From positions 4,315,719 through 4,379,718 of the forward strand of contig JAVDOI010000016.1 in assembly GCA_032191485.1 (NCBI GenBank): 64,000 nt of DNA, written 5' to 3'. The translations under genes and the position numbers were made by a program. This DNA comes from Leptoclinus maculatus (Eukaryota > Chordata > Actinopteri > Perciformes > Stichaeidae). Position 1 is the stretch's first letter. Every line of letters starts with the position of its first letter. Below are positions 49,201 to 61,948 of the stretch, one piece after another. The notes below the pieces were generated by a model, which searched no databases, was not told the origin of the DNA, and saw only the letters and a program-made list of their open reading frames with translations.

Positions 49201-50404
49201 AAGAGTGTATTTTAGGAGTTTGTATAAATGTTGAGTCTTTAGGAGGAAATCCAGTCTCACACATCTAATACATAAATAGCTTTGGACCGAAAAAGTCTCC
49301 TGATCTGAACTTCAGATAAGAGGAATCAGCCATTATCAGGCAAGGCCCAACTAGCAGATGTCTTTCGGCAACTTACTACGCTGAGCAGAGAAAAGGATGT
49401 AAACCTGCCTTCTCAAATCTGAGGGAACAAAGGATAGTGTTTCATTGAAGACAGAAAGAAAGAACATTATAACGTGATTAGAAACAGCGTTACTTTGTTC
49501 TCGGAAAGGACAACCGCAGTAATAATCTCAATTATTCATAACCCAACATTAAATATCCTACAAATGGATGGTGAGGTTCTTCATAGTGATACTTTCATGT
49601 GTATCTTTACCATCATAATGCATTTAGAGCACTCAGAGCTTGAATGCAAAGTTTTCTGTTGTGTTCACAAAGGAAGCTGCTTTTATTTCTGTGTTCAGTT
49701 TGTGTTTGTGTCCGCTCACATGGGTGTGTCTTTTTGTTATAGTGCACTCATGTCCAGTATGTTTGCATGCCATGTAAACACAAAGTGTTGAGAAACAGAT
49801 GCAACATAGGGATGGGAGGAGTACAATATTGTATTAAAGTTGCTTTAATGCAATTTACTGAAGGAAAAGTAAAAGTATTGTGTAAAAATATTATTATTAT
49901 ATTTAGATAAAGGGATGGAAATGAACTAGAAAAGAGGAAAAAGACAATTTGGAAAAACTTTGGAAACAGCAGTTGAGAATAGTTAGGACCATTTAGTAGC
50001 AAGTTACTGTAAATCCAGGTTAAAACAACTAAAGAAAGAAATCAATACAACAGACTGTTACTTTGACTCTGAGGTCCTGTTTCTTTTTTTTGTCTCCCCA
50101 TTTTTAAAAAGTGGTGAAATCCAAACCAGACAATGAGGGTGAACAGGAGGCCGGCGAGGTGTCCCTGTTGTCTAAGTACATCACGGACATCTGGAGCATT
50201 GTGACGGCCTTGTTTATCCAAGACGGGCCTTTCCTGGTGGTCAGGCTCACCGTCATGACCTACTTCGACGTCTTCCACCAAATGCTGGTGTTCTTCGCCT
50301 TTAAGAACTTCCTGGTGGTCATACTGAACTTGTACAGGTTAGTTGTAATATGCCATGACTGGCGCAGTAGAGCCGGCCGGGGTAGAGCCGTCCCATGTGT
50401 TTGA
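46243..50404 (+). CDS. tmem26: Transmembrane protein 26-like, tandem copy 5
   Basis: Coding exons: 46,243-46,433, 47,205-47,301, 47,474-47,563, 48,406-48,602, 48,823-48,902, 50,112-50,404, giving 948 nt and 315 codons. Exons 1 and 3 are nearly the same as copy 4, but the loop end of exon 2 differs (DYQHHRATNDT against HHQQDKATAPQ). This adds a third sequon, NDT at residue 94, beside 113 and 118. Exon 1 ends DYEW instead of DYKW. The donors of exons 1 and 2 are both GTAAAA, weaker than the GTAAGA/GTACTC of other copies. Exon 4 uses the downstream CAG acceptor. Intron 3 lacks about 1 kb present in copies 1-4. The frame is intact. Possible poly(A) signal at 52,051-52,056. Confidence 0.88.
48991..49041 (+). 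other. Candidate 51-nt cassette exon in intron 5, copy 5
   Basis: CTCTCAG before, GTAAGT after, in frame and without a stop, as in copies 1 and 4. Confidence 0.35.
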
Positions 50405-53085
50405 CAAGTCATCACACGGGGGAATCAGGGAGACGGAGAGATGTTGCACTTACAATTGTACAGATACTTCAGACTGGTAAGAACTGCAATTGGAGCAGGA
50501 AGAGAAGGAAATGCTTGCTTTCTGTTTTCTTCTCACAATGTACTTAACTCTCTGGGATCATGGTGTTGTGAATAATTAACGTTGTTGTGAGCAGAAGACT
50601 GTGAACAATCATTTTCTTAGACTTGAAAGGGGATAAAGTTGACAAGTTGTCATTACGCCCTTGACTGCTCAGCATCTGACTTCACAGCTCATACTTAACC
50701 TCAGTGACATTTCAGTCCCTCTGGACCAAACCTCGGTCAACTCAGTTAAAACACCACCATGTATTCAGTGCTTAAATGTGACTATGTGTGCATGAGCGTA
50801 CTGGTCTAAAACCTGGTTTTAGTTGTGTATGAAAAGGTCTTGTTGTTCAGATTATAACTGGTATGACATTGAAATAATAGACATCAGGCAAACATCATGG
50901 AGGAGCCACAGAGGAAAAGAAGGGAGCAAAACAGGAAAAAGGTAAAGTCAAGTCAGTTTTATTTAGTATCTCCGTCATCCTCTATCCTTTTCGACCCTCG
51001 CTTCAGATAAGGAAGAAAATAAAATACTGATAAAAAGGTGTGGGGGTCCAAGTAAAAACAGAAAATCACATGTCCACATTACTTGTTAGCTGGTGGAACA
51101 TTTTCTAGGTAGGGCCATCCAATCAATTTCAGCAAACATCCCAGTATGATTTTAATGCAAAAAAAAAAATTAAGGTATCAAACACGCATTACTACTTTGC
51201 AGTTAAATATTTAACATTTATTCCAACACGAAAAAAAGCAGTAAATAACACTTTGATAAACATGTCAGGACTTATTTTAGTCACCCTCACAGAGTTATTA
51301 GTGGAAGCATGGAGACTTAAAAAAAAGGTAAACAAAGAGGACGGCACATGTGTGTTCAGTGTGGAATATTACATTTATTCAGAAACATTAAGGATTAAAG
51401 ATTGAACATAAAACACATGAAATCAGAGGAATGAAGCAGAGATTATATTACACAGATTAATTCATCAAACATTTAATTTCATCGAGTAAATAGATAATTC
51501 AAAATGGCCTCTCATCTTGTGAGGGAAGAGCCTGGAAGACGTTTAAATCATGGAGTAAAAAGTTCATAATTGGACATAATATTTGTTGACGTTGTCCCAT
51601 TCGTATTTCAAGCCCTTACAGTCTCTCACACTCAACCATTTAACAGGTGACGTTTAAGGCCTTAGGGGGGACATTGGGTTTGGGCCGTAAAGTGTTGACG
51701 CAAGCTGAGATGGAGGGAGAGCAATAACCCAGACAGGAAGTTAAAACTGACTGTGAAAACATCCAATGGTTGTTGGCAGTTTGATAAAGCCACCTTATCA
51801 CCACTGGATAAGGAAGGCCATGAATTCTGTTATTTTTTGACATTTGAATGGGGATATTATTTTTCCAAACTAATTTATGTTATTTTGTTCCTCTTGGATA
51901 ATCGCCTTTTTTAAAAAACAAAACAAAAGGAGAGACATGTTATTCACAAGTCAAAGTCATCAAATGTATTCTATCCTTACTGTTACTGTTGGCCTGCTTT
52001 GACTGAGGGTTGTATCTCTGTGACATGCAAGAAACTGCAATACCCCTAAAAATAAAGAGACTGGACGCACTTAAAATTGCACTCAGGTGATCAACTCAGT
52101 TTGAGTTGTATTTGCTTCTTGCCCTTTAAAGCTATTCTTTACTTTATGCTTTATAATGCCAAAGAATCAGTATTATAACTCCCTGGTTTATGTGAACACA
52201 ACCTCAGCTCAAAATGTGTATTTTGACTCGTATAATTGTTTTTGTCAAGTTATCTTTTGTATTTTTTTGTATCCGAGGTAGTATAATATCAAATGTCGTC
52301 ATGCAGTTATTTTTACCATGTTATAGTCATTGTTAATGTTAATGTACTTGTCCTGACACAGCACAATTAAAACAAACCATACCATTATCAGTTGTCTTGT
52401 ATTTATTTCTCATTATTTCAAAAATATGTCCTTAGAATATTGTTTTTACACAAGCAGTGGTAATCAATATTTTATGATTAGGTCTTCTCAAAGAATAAAT
52501 GTTGTGAGCATAAAACAAGAGTTCACCTCACAGTAGCCACTCTCAATAATAAAATGAAAATCCATTCTGCTGATAGTGTTGTCTACATCCACAAACACAG
52601 ACTACTGTCTCCCCACGGTGGACATCAGAGTAATAACACCCACACTTTTTTCTTTAGTCGCTGACAGACTCTGTGGGCTCATACAGTTGTTGTTTCAGCC
52701 TGCTGTCAAAGTGTCATGAGAGTTGTTCTGTTATTCACCGTTATGAAGCGCTATAGATTGACTCCAGATGTTTACAAGTCTTCCAAAAGATTTTCCCTCA
52801 TTTGGTGTTTTGATGGTGGTAGAATGTGAAAACACCAAAATCTCCCTCAGGTGTTCAAGTGGGACGAGGTATGGTGACTGAAGGCCACAGAACTTTATTC
52901 ACATAATTTTAACACTGAGTGGTTTTGTCCTGTTGGGAAACATCTGCATGTGTTAAGTTTCTCCACTCTGTTATCATAAGATAAGATCAACTTTATTGAT
53001 CCTGTGCAAGCACTACAAATGAAGCATGACAAAATTAAAAGCCACTAACCACTGACATAAATATAAACTATAAAGTGTATTGTGA
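50405..53085 (+). other. 3' flank of unit 5, right end of the array
   Basis: Probable 3' UTR and spacer of copy 5. It includes the unit 4/5-specific block (51,000-51,780) and AATAAA at 52,051. The second signal is changed to ATTAAA at about 52,366. Homology with the other units ends near 53,085 within ACTATAAAGTGTAT. No gene is seen. Confidence 0.55.
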
Positions 53086-54121
53086 CTGCCTCATTTTAAG
53101 CTGCTAAAATGAGGCAGCAAAACCAAAGTGGTTAAAGTTTGCCTCACTTTCTTTCTTGTTTACTTTATTTGTCACAATGAAAGGGAGGTCACACACATTT
53201 CTTATTTTTTAAATTTTATTTAACCCTTATTTAATAAGGGGACATGGTCAAGACAGCTGCGTAAAAAGTTTGTCAACAACAATAACCACAAGAAATCATA
53301 GAATAAATGCATTAAAGTGTCAAAATATTAACGCACAGTGACAACTTACATATTAATTCGCCATTTTATTTATAAGAGCTTTAAAATCGGCAAGAAACAA
53401 ATAAAACTAATATATAAACAAATAACATACAAATTAACTAAAATTCTGAGCTTACACTAAGCCACAAGCTAACTTTCTTTCTAAAACCTTTTAAAATAGT
53501 TTCTCATCAATGTTAATGTATTCCAATTTCTTAAACCACAGAAGGAACAAATAGCCCTGTTGGTATTAAACCTCGACAAGAAAAAGTCAATATCTCAGAT
53601 TTATGTGGTGAAAAATATATTTAAGTCTTGGAGAACTGGAGAAATACAATAATGCTGTATCTTTCTTTCTCTATAACTTATAACTACAGGTTTCCTTGTT
53701 AGAGTGCGCTGGGCTGTCATCTTGTGGTCACTTTATTTACTGCATTATCTCACCTACTTTCTCACTTCTCTTCTTCTCTACCTTTCCTCTCACACCCCGC
53801 CCACTCACTGCCCAGTCCATAGCTACCTGTTCAAATCCCCAACCTACGAAAATCACCAAGTTTACCAACATTACAAATCGTTGCTTGAAGTCCGGAATCA
53901 GGTTAAACAGGCGCCTCAACAGTTTTGGGGGGGGGGGGGGTGTAAAATGACACAGTGAATGGGGCTGGGCCTGATTCAGCTCCTACTGCCAGACAAGCCC
54001 AGCCCTTCAGGTCCCGAAACAGGTTACATGACACACACGGGTGGGGCTTTTTTATCTCGTAGGCTGTCCACACCACACCTATTGACAAGACATTCTCTTT
54101 GCGCAAAGACGCACGGGACAC
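53086..54121 (+). other. Spacer between the tmem26 array and perp
   Basis: Single-copy sequence with no convincing gene. A run of 14 G is at 53,927-53,940, a GC-box-like CCCCGCCC near 53,797 and a p53-type half-site at 53,991. Two overlapping 84-codon frames here have no recognisable features. Confidence 0.6.
53991..54000 (+). promoter_or_regulatory. p53-family half-site upstream of perp
   Basis: AGACAAGCCC fits the p53 half-site RRRCWWGYYY at all ten positions, about 130 bp upstream of the TATA box. I see no second half-site within the usual 0-13 bp spacer. PERP is a known p53 and p63 target in mammals. Use of this site is inferred. Confidence 0.4.
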
Positions 54122-54128
54122 TATATAA
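54122..54128 (+). promoter_or_regulatory. perp TATA box
   Basis: TATATAA lies 91 bp before the perp start codon, implying a transcription start near 54,150 and a 5' UTR of about 60 nt. Confidence 0.6.
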
Positions 54129-54212
54129 TCCGACGGACCACACCGCGCTCGCTCCACACAGCTCGTGCTCCTCTTTCTTTCAACCCCGCTCCACACACTA
54201 CGATCGTCGGTC

Positions 54213-57200
54213 ATGTTTCGTTGCGGGATCGCCTACCCACGGTGCAAGTGGATCGTGCCCTTGCTGCTGCTCTTCGCCATTATTTTTGACATTATCGCCA
54301 TCGCGGCTACATCGGGATGGGTCGAGGACGAGGAAGGCAATTCCCACTACACCAGTATGTGGGAGGAGTGCCGAGGCAGGAATGACAATTGGGACTGCAG
54401 GTCGCTCATGGAGAATTGTAAGTGTCTGTTTACACTCCATTACACCCTATCCAGGTCCTCCTAAACAGTACTAGAACACGCGTTAATACAGCCCGTGGCG
54501 TGATCTGGTGATGTGTATGTTTCGCTGGGGTGTACAATTCAACATTCACTTCTTGTAACTTGAAGGACTCGACCTCTGAATACAATCCAAAACTCCCGGC
54601 GGGGGAGGACTGAGGCCTACAACACTTTCAGTCAGTCAGGCGGACTGAACTTTGGTCTTAACTATGATTCACTCGCTTTTTTTAATCATTCCCAGCTTGA
54701 GCAAATACAGGAGGCACGATGGAGGTTTCATGCGGGTGCTGTAAATTATGCCCAACAGCCTTTTTGTTCCAAGTTTACTTAGAATTTCACATGCCTCTTC
54801 ATAAAGTTTATTTGTGTAGCTCCGGTATCACATAAAGTGTCTCAGGCCCTCAACATCAATGGTTCCAAGATAGAAAACTAAAAGAAAACCTTTAAAGAAG
54901 CAAATCAAAGAGAGGTCCCCCCTCCCCCCCTCCTCATGTTGTGGGGTGGGAAAATACAGCTAAAGAAAATTATTTAATTAGACACCTGTCTGTACCTGTC
55001 AAAATACTTTCAATAATGACGTCTAAAAGTCCTCCAATGGAACAGATCCTATGGCGGCTCTGAAACCGGTTGCTTCCCCTAAAAACAACCACTGCCAGGA
55101 AATATGGCACGTTTTCTTCTTTAATCTGATTTTAATATCAACAGTGAAGCAATGTGAGCTGCAGACCAATGTCATTTCAGATTGATTTAATAACACGCTG
55201 GATAGAAACTGACATTCCCAGCCAGCAGACCAGAATTCAGGAAGTCTTCCCGTCGCTGTGTTCATGCTTTACTTTATACAACTATTGTTTCTAAAGGCAA
55301 GAAAGCAGAACATGTTTGCTACTACAGCTGCTTGTGCTACACCTGGCTGACACCAATAGTATACTATCACAGCTCTATTTTTTACTAGAACAACTACTTC
55401 TAATAATACCACTAACAATAAAGCATCCCAGATGTCTGCTCTTCTCCAGACTCCCTTTACGAAAACAGAGTTGAGTTCTAATTCTGAAAAAACAAAACGG
55501 AGAGCAGTCGGTATCGGTTTGCTGGGGGGGCAAACGCTCAGCAAGTTTTTAAACCACAAACTCGCAACAACGCCTCTGGCTGAGTTAGAATATTTGAAAT
55601 AGTTTGTGACCTACTCTCCTGATAGAAGCGGGTAAGAAGGAGCTTTAAGGATGTCTGTCTGTCAGACGTGTTATCACAAATATGGATATTTATAGACAAA
55701 GTGTCAATGAGATTTTCCTCCAGTGCAGACGTCCAACCAAAGACACATGAAGTCACTGACGCACACACACACACACACACTCTGAAAGTGTGTTGAACAA
55801 TAACTGTGAACAAAGCAGACTTCTGTCCTCTCACTCTCTCTCTCCTCAGGTTGTATTTGTGTTATTCCACAATCCCACGCTGAACAACAAAGACTGCACT
55901 GTTGCTTTTATCAGACTCTGTGGAAGTCGGCTATAGAGAAGCTAAACGGCACGTAGCTCCATATGGAGACCTGGCCGATGGTATGAATGCTTCCATCAGA
56001 GCTCTAATGAGCTGCGTTCATCAACATTTTAGGGGTTTCTTTTGATGGCTGCTATAAACATTGTTTTAAGTCATTACTGTATAACCCGAGTGCTAACCTC
56101 AAGGCTGACTGTGAGTGAAGGGAGCCTCCCTTAACCTCTGACAAGCCCATCAATTATTATTTTATATTATTTATTTTCTGGTCTCATTTGAAGTTTCAGG
56201 TGGAGTAGTTTTAACTGAACTGTCTGCTGGCTGCTTCTCAGCAGGACTGAAGGGGTTAAACAGCTGCCAGAGAACCTCTGGCTGGATCTCGGATACATTT
56301 TTGCTGTGAGGTTTCTCTGAGCATTCTTGAGTTGCAGTTCTGGTCTAAATACCTGTGGGGATATGTTGGGGAACTGAAAACTGAGGAATCAAATCATGAC
56401 CAGTGCAGTCGATGGAGTGAATATTGGCATCGGCCCAAACGCCCGTATGTTATGTGGAAGCTGCAGCTTTCCTGTGAACTACAGGAGTAAACATGTTTTC
56501 ATGATTCGGTGCGAGCGCGTCATTGGCAAAAAACATGAGGCGTAGATAATTACTTGTTAAAATGAGTCATTGCTGAAGGGAAGGGCGATGTATACCGATC
56601 AACCAATATTCCAAAGAAATGCCAGTTTGACGGCTTTATAGCAACATTTGATTTTTATATGATTTTTGCATAAATGCAATGAAACACATTGATTTAAATG
56701 ACTGGATTAGCTGAAAACAGACATTCCAGTCTGTGTATTTTATCCATTTACAGCTTTTCAATTGGATTTCCTGAAAATTTACCATATCCCGCAATATATT
56801 GATGATTCAATATTAAATTACTAGGGTGCAACTAACTATTATTTTCTTTACCAATTGATCTGCCAGTTATTTTCTTAACAGTTTTGTCTGGAAGATGTCT
56901 CAAAGATATTCAGTTTACTGTCATGTATTACACAAAAAAAGAGAATGTTTGGCATTTTTGCTGGAAAAACTACTTCTAATGATTAATTGATTATCAATTA
57001 GCCAATTTAACTTTCTGTCGATCGACTAATCAAAGAACCCTGAAAGCTACTGTATACCTTCATAGGAGATTATATGTCACCTATGGCTGGGCCATATGGA
57101 GAAAATTAGATTTCATCATATTTTTGACTAAATACCTCTATAAAGAAATGCGACGATATTGTACGGTTGACTGTTTGGTGAGATTTTTGTTAAATATTCA

Positions 57201-60200
57201 TCAGTAATGTGGATATAATAACTTAAGTGGGTTAAAGGAAAATACTAAAACAGTCTGGTAAGTTCAGAAAAAAAATCACTTTACTGTAATGCAGCTTTTT
57301 AAAACCAGGAAAAGACAACACGTATGCCATATATCAATATTACAATATCCAAAACTTAAAACAATATCATTAATTGACATCACTCACTTTCTAGCACCTT
57401 TACCATTGACTTCCAGTCATATGATTATAAACTAAAAGGTTTTTGTGTAACCAAAAACAAAAGAATGAGCAGGATTTAAAACATTGTCGCTGTGTTCCCA
57501 GAACCACGGAGCTGCTGGCTGGTTTTCTAAGAAAGCGCAGGGTGTCGAGTTGATCCCTGCTGCCTGTCTGAAAGCCCTTTTCTAAGAGGTCTGATGAACA
57601 TTGTTCTTGATGAGACCGGGGCCCCAAAAAACTCCCCAGTTGTGGAGCAAACGCATTTGTCACGGCTGAGGCCTTGTGCAAGTGGGAGAGTAGGTGTGTG
57701 TTTGAATTTTTGAATTCATAGGTGCCTTTTAGTAAAGCTGCATTTAAGAACATGTTCCTGTGTGTTTCATGGTCACAGTTTAAAAGTGATGGAGTGCAGC
57801 CTAACCTCTTACATTTTAATCAGAAGAGGAAAACAGCTGCATGGCATTAAGTTTAACTGAATGGTACAGGCACACAGACAAACATTTTCACCATGTATAT
57901 TATTAAGTGCAGAATGTTCCTCAGCTTAAAACACACAATAATGCAGTACACACTGTAGTACATTCTACATATTGTAAGTAAATTATATATGTAGTCAACA
58001 AGTAGTTCTCCTTCCTGTCTTTGTTTTTCCCACGAATGTTCACATTTTAACAACAAGGTCTGAGGATTGTCTTGAGTAACCGGGTCATGATTTCTGTAAA
58101 GAGACTTTTTTTTGTTGCGTTTTGAACACCACAAGCGGAGTGTCATATGGTCTAATGATATTGGAGAGATAGATGGCCATCATTTGCATGTCGTGTTGAT
58201 GGACAATCTAATCTAGAAGAGGGATAATTAAAATGAGTATTTTGTTGTTTTCTAATACACAGATTCATAAAGTAACTATGTGCTACAGCTTTCAGTAGCT
58301 TTTACTTCCTGCCGCTTCATGGGCGAGAAATGAAACCAGTCGAACTAGTCTGGTTTGTGCACGATGAGAGAAGTACGTCAGGCAGGTAGGGACTGGCCTG
58401 AACACACGCAGCTGTGAATAATTCAGGGTGTTGGCTGATCCAGTAACAGCGTATTGGGTGTAACTGCATGTTTAAAAATGCACACAGTGGGCTTGGCTGT
58501 AGTCTTACTAAATAAAAAAAATGTCAGGATTATCTGCATTAGTGTTTGTTTGATTGATTAATAGACCGTTTGTATGATGATATTTGACCTGCATGTGTAA
58601 ATCTTAATGCATAGACAGGTTTATATTTCAAACCTCTTCAGAACACTTATGAAAGAGGAATGAGAGGTTTCCTTTACTCAGTAAAAGCTTCTTTTTATTC
58701 AGCAGCGACTTCCACTGAAACGCGTTGTATCTCGCCTCATAGGGTTTGTACAAAGTGTGCGGTACAAATTTAAACTGTATCAAGCACTTCATGCACTTTT
58801 CGGCCCAAAGATCTGCGACCACGCTTGATGGGAGTTGTCTGTGACTGTATCGGTACGACAAGTTCCTTGTAATTATAGATTTCAGCAGAACATCGCGGAG
58901 TGACAAAGCGAGGGAAAGTGTTGTTCAGGGAGTGGCGGTCGGCGGCGGCGGCGGTGTGTGTAGCAAGTAGACAGGTTGCCTCCTTCGCTCTCCATATCAG
59001 CCTGAACCTCCCTAACCTTGTGTGACGTGCCATCGTGAGTTCATGCTGTTGGGAGGGAGGGGGAGGGGGAGAGAAGGAGATGGAGATTCCTAAAATTCTG
59101 TACAAAATAATAATACCCGTTTTGGTGTCCCGACTTTTAACGTTTTTTTATGAGTATTTCCGTTTGCTAACATGTAACTAACCAGTGTGCTTGTTTGTGT
59201 TGTTGCCTCAGCTTGGGCCCAGGCAGTGGCTGCTCTGATGATCATTGGCCTCCTCATCCTCATCGTCGCCTTCATCGTCTCCTGTGTGGCTCTGTGCGGC
59301 TCGCTCAACATCACCCTTCTGCCTTTCGTCGGAGTCTTGTTGATCATTGTTGGTAAGATACTCACGCATGCAAACGTTATACATTTCAGCAAGTATGACT
59401 ACTTAGACATTTGGAAATGAGTTAGAGATGTTTGAAGTGGATTCCGAAGGAGTTGGCGGTAACAAAGAATAACCACAATCACCATGTTCCAGTTGTCTCA
59501 AAGCCTCAGTAATGAGCAGTAACTGTATATGTGCACTAATGCCTTCATGAAGTTCTGTTGTAGCTTGATATGCCAAAACAACACCTTACTTTGAACATGT
59601 TTTTGTCGAAAGAAGCCTTTTTACATTGAAGAGAAGAAGCCAAAGTTCTCAAATGTTGTTTAAAAACAAGCAGCCATACAAGATGGTTTGCCGAAATAAA
59701 ATGGTCTAAAATCGACATAATTAGGATTTGAATCAGTAAATATCTGTTTTAAAGAATCAGTAAATTGAGAATTTTAGGATTTTTGAAATTAAAATGTATT
59801 TAACAAGACCATGAGGTAGGTAGTTTTATGTCTTTTCATGTCTAATGCTGATCATTGTCTAGCTGAAGGGGGAAAAAAAATAAAAATTTCCATTAGATTT
59901 GACAAATGAATACTAAAAGTCATTGAAAGGTTGTTAAGAAATCGGGGAGAGACTGAGAGGGAGTATGAGACTTCAAGGCGAGGCAGAGAAACAAAGGTTA
60001 AGAGAATGTGTAAGAACAAAGGAGTGAAAGAGGAAGCCACAAAAGGTCAAATTCAAGCTTTCTTTAGGAAGGATATTTTAAGTGGGAGTGATTAAGGGAG
60101 GAAAACCAAACCTCAATCCCAAAGAGAAGGGGTGAACACGGTGATGTGTGAAGGTTTGACGTAGAAACAAAAGGTGTCGAGGAAACATAAAGTGAGTTAG

Positions 60201-61948
60201 ACGTTTTGCTGCTGAAAGAGGGAAGGGCAAAGTTTTGCTGTGACCGGGGTGAACAGCTGGTTTAGCTGTTGATGTGACTGACTCACCCCACAGAGAGTCC
60301 GAGGAGGAGAATGTGACAGAGCGAGACATAGACGCACACTCAATGATGCATACAGCTTCTCACTGACGGGTGAAACAGCCAGTCATAATTCACAGGAACT
60401 GTGAAGTCTGTTTTTGAATGTGCCGGAGGGAGTTGAACGTAGTTTGGCACTTGGCCCCCAACAGGTGGCACAAAATGACTCTTCAGTTAGTCTTAGAAGA
60501 GAAAGAAAGATAAAGAATAATTGGATTGTAAATATATTACGCTCACAGTATCCCTCTGTTGGGCTTTCATCTCACCAGCACAACATGTATCATCGAATCA
60601 TCCAAGATCATTGTACTGCACTTAGTGATATAATCCAGTAGTCACTTTGTGCTTATTAAGGGGATGAAAGTGCATTGTTATCCTTTTCCCAAAAAGGAGA
60701 GAAACACACAGCAATCCAGAGCTTCTTAGCTCCTTAACATCTAGTTGCACCAATCCATCAAATGGAAATATTAGACACATTTCAAACCCTCACCCAGATG
60801 TAATGGGTCGTATCTTTGATCAGTTTGGGATCTCCAATACAATTCAGAATAAAGTTATGTGTGTCTGGACAATTTTTTTAAAAATGTCAAAGTTTGTTAT
60901 GACTGACCCGACAGTGGGGTTAAGAAGTCTGACAGTTTAACATAAAATAGTCTGGTGTTCTTGTAATAAGTCACCTGGAGACCGTTTAAATCACCTTTAA
61001 AAACCCACTTTTTTTGAGAATCGCTTTTCTGTGATTTTATTTGTGTTTTATAACATTTTAGTTTGTTTTCCTCTCCATGTTTTTATGAGTACATTTTTTT
61101 CCCTTCTGTTATTTTCAGTCTCTTTGTGTTTTTAAATGTTTTCTGTTTTGATTAAAAATCACTTTGTGAAAGTGTTCTATAAAATAAATCTAAATAGATC
61201 AAATTTAGTATTATATTTATGAAGTGATGGTTAAAAAGTTATACACACAAAGTTATACACACAAAGTTATACACAAAAAAAGTTTTCTAGGAGGTAAAAG
61301 GGTGATTTTAATAGTAAAATATGATTTTTATTTAGTACTTCACTTCCGTTTGGCTCCAATCATACATCTGATCTCGCAGAGGCAAAGAAGCACATGAAGT
61401 TCTTCAAAAATTGTCAGGATGTTTCAGATTAAAAAATTCAGATTAATAAAACAGTTTGTGTTGGGATAAAGTATCACACCTGATACTTTATGCTTCACTT
61501 CACACTTTTCTCAAGATGAACTGCTTGGAAATTGTTGGAGGCGACCATCAGTAACAGGGCCTTGCCTGCTGTTACTGCCTCACCTCGATGTCACAGATAT
61601 CATTATGTGGATGTAACTTTTACACTCTCATGTGAAGGTATTTTCCACACCCTGCTGTTGGTGTCGGTGTATATTCGTCCAAACGGCTGCATGTCTGATT
61701 TATAAAAGGTCACCTCTCTCTCTTGTCACTCTGCAGTGGTTCTCCAGATCATCGCTCTCATCATCTACCCCGTCAAATTCAACGAGGAGCTCTTCGAGGG
61801 CCACTATTACTACACCTGGGCCTACGGCTTCGGCTGGGGAGCCACCATCCTCTGCATCGGCTGCGCCGTCCTCTTCTGCTGCCTGCCGCGCTACGAGGAT
61901 GAGCTGACCGGCCTGGCCAAGACCAAATACCTCTATTCCTCTGCTTAA
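54213..61948 (+). CDS. perp: p53 apoptosis effector related to PMP22 (PERP)
   Basis: Coding exons: 54,213-54,417, 59,212-59,352 and 61,737-61,948, giving 558 nt and 185 codons. The introns are GT-AG and in phase 1. PERP is a tetraspan plasma-membrane protein of the PMP22/claudin family. It is needed for desmosome assembly in stratified epithelia and is an effector of p53-dependent apoptosis. Seen here: TM1 about 12-33 (KWIVPLLLLFAIIFDIIAIA), a first extracellular loop with the family W-x2-C-x7-C pattern (MWEECRGRNDNWDC), TM2 about 73-97, TM3 about 104-126 and TM4 about 145-168. The FNEELFEGHYYYTWAYGFGW segment precedes TM4, and the C-terminus ends KTKYLYSSA. The length is close to human PERP (193). 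Mammalian PERP also has three exons. The start follows a TATA box at a sensible distance. There is no break. Introns of 4.8 and 2.4 kb contain no other recognisable gene. Confidence 0.97.
56821..57045. repeat. Diverged CAGGGCTGCAACTAA-type MITE in perp intron 1
   Basis: Begins CTAGGGTGCAACTAACTATT and ends near TCGATCGACTAATC...ACCCT. It resembles the hAT-type MITE in tmem26 intron 1 but is more decayed, and shares the inner sequence AAAGATATTCAGTTTACTGTC with the teleost element I recall. Confidence 0.45.
61235..61280. repeat. Short tandem repeat in perp intron 2
   Basis: Three copies of ACACAAAGTTATAC. Confidence 0.8.

Noticed and set aside
53696..53958. Two overlapping 84-codon frames upstream of perp
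   Set aside because: Low-complexity hydrophobic and Pro/Thr content in a promoter-proximal region and running into a G-run; nothing supports coding.
57400..57753. 117-codon minus-strand frame in perp intron 1
   Set aside because: No recognisable motif, no family match I know, and no splice or promoter context.
58628..59105. 92- and 111-codon minus-strand frames just before perp exon 2
   Set aside because: Overlapping frames in intronic sequence with simple CCG/GGA tracts; no domain seen.
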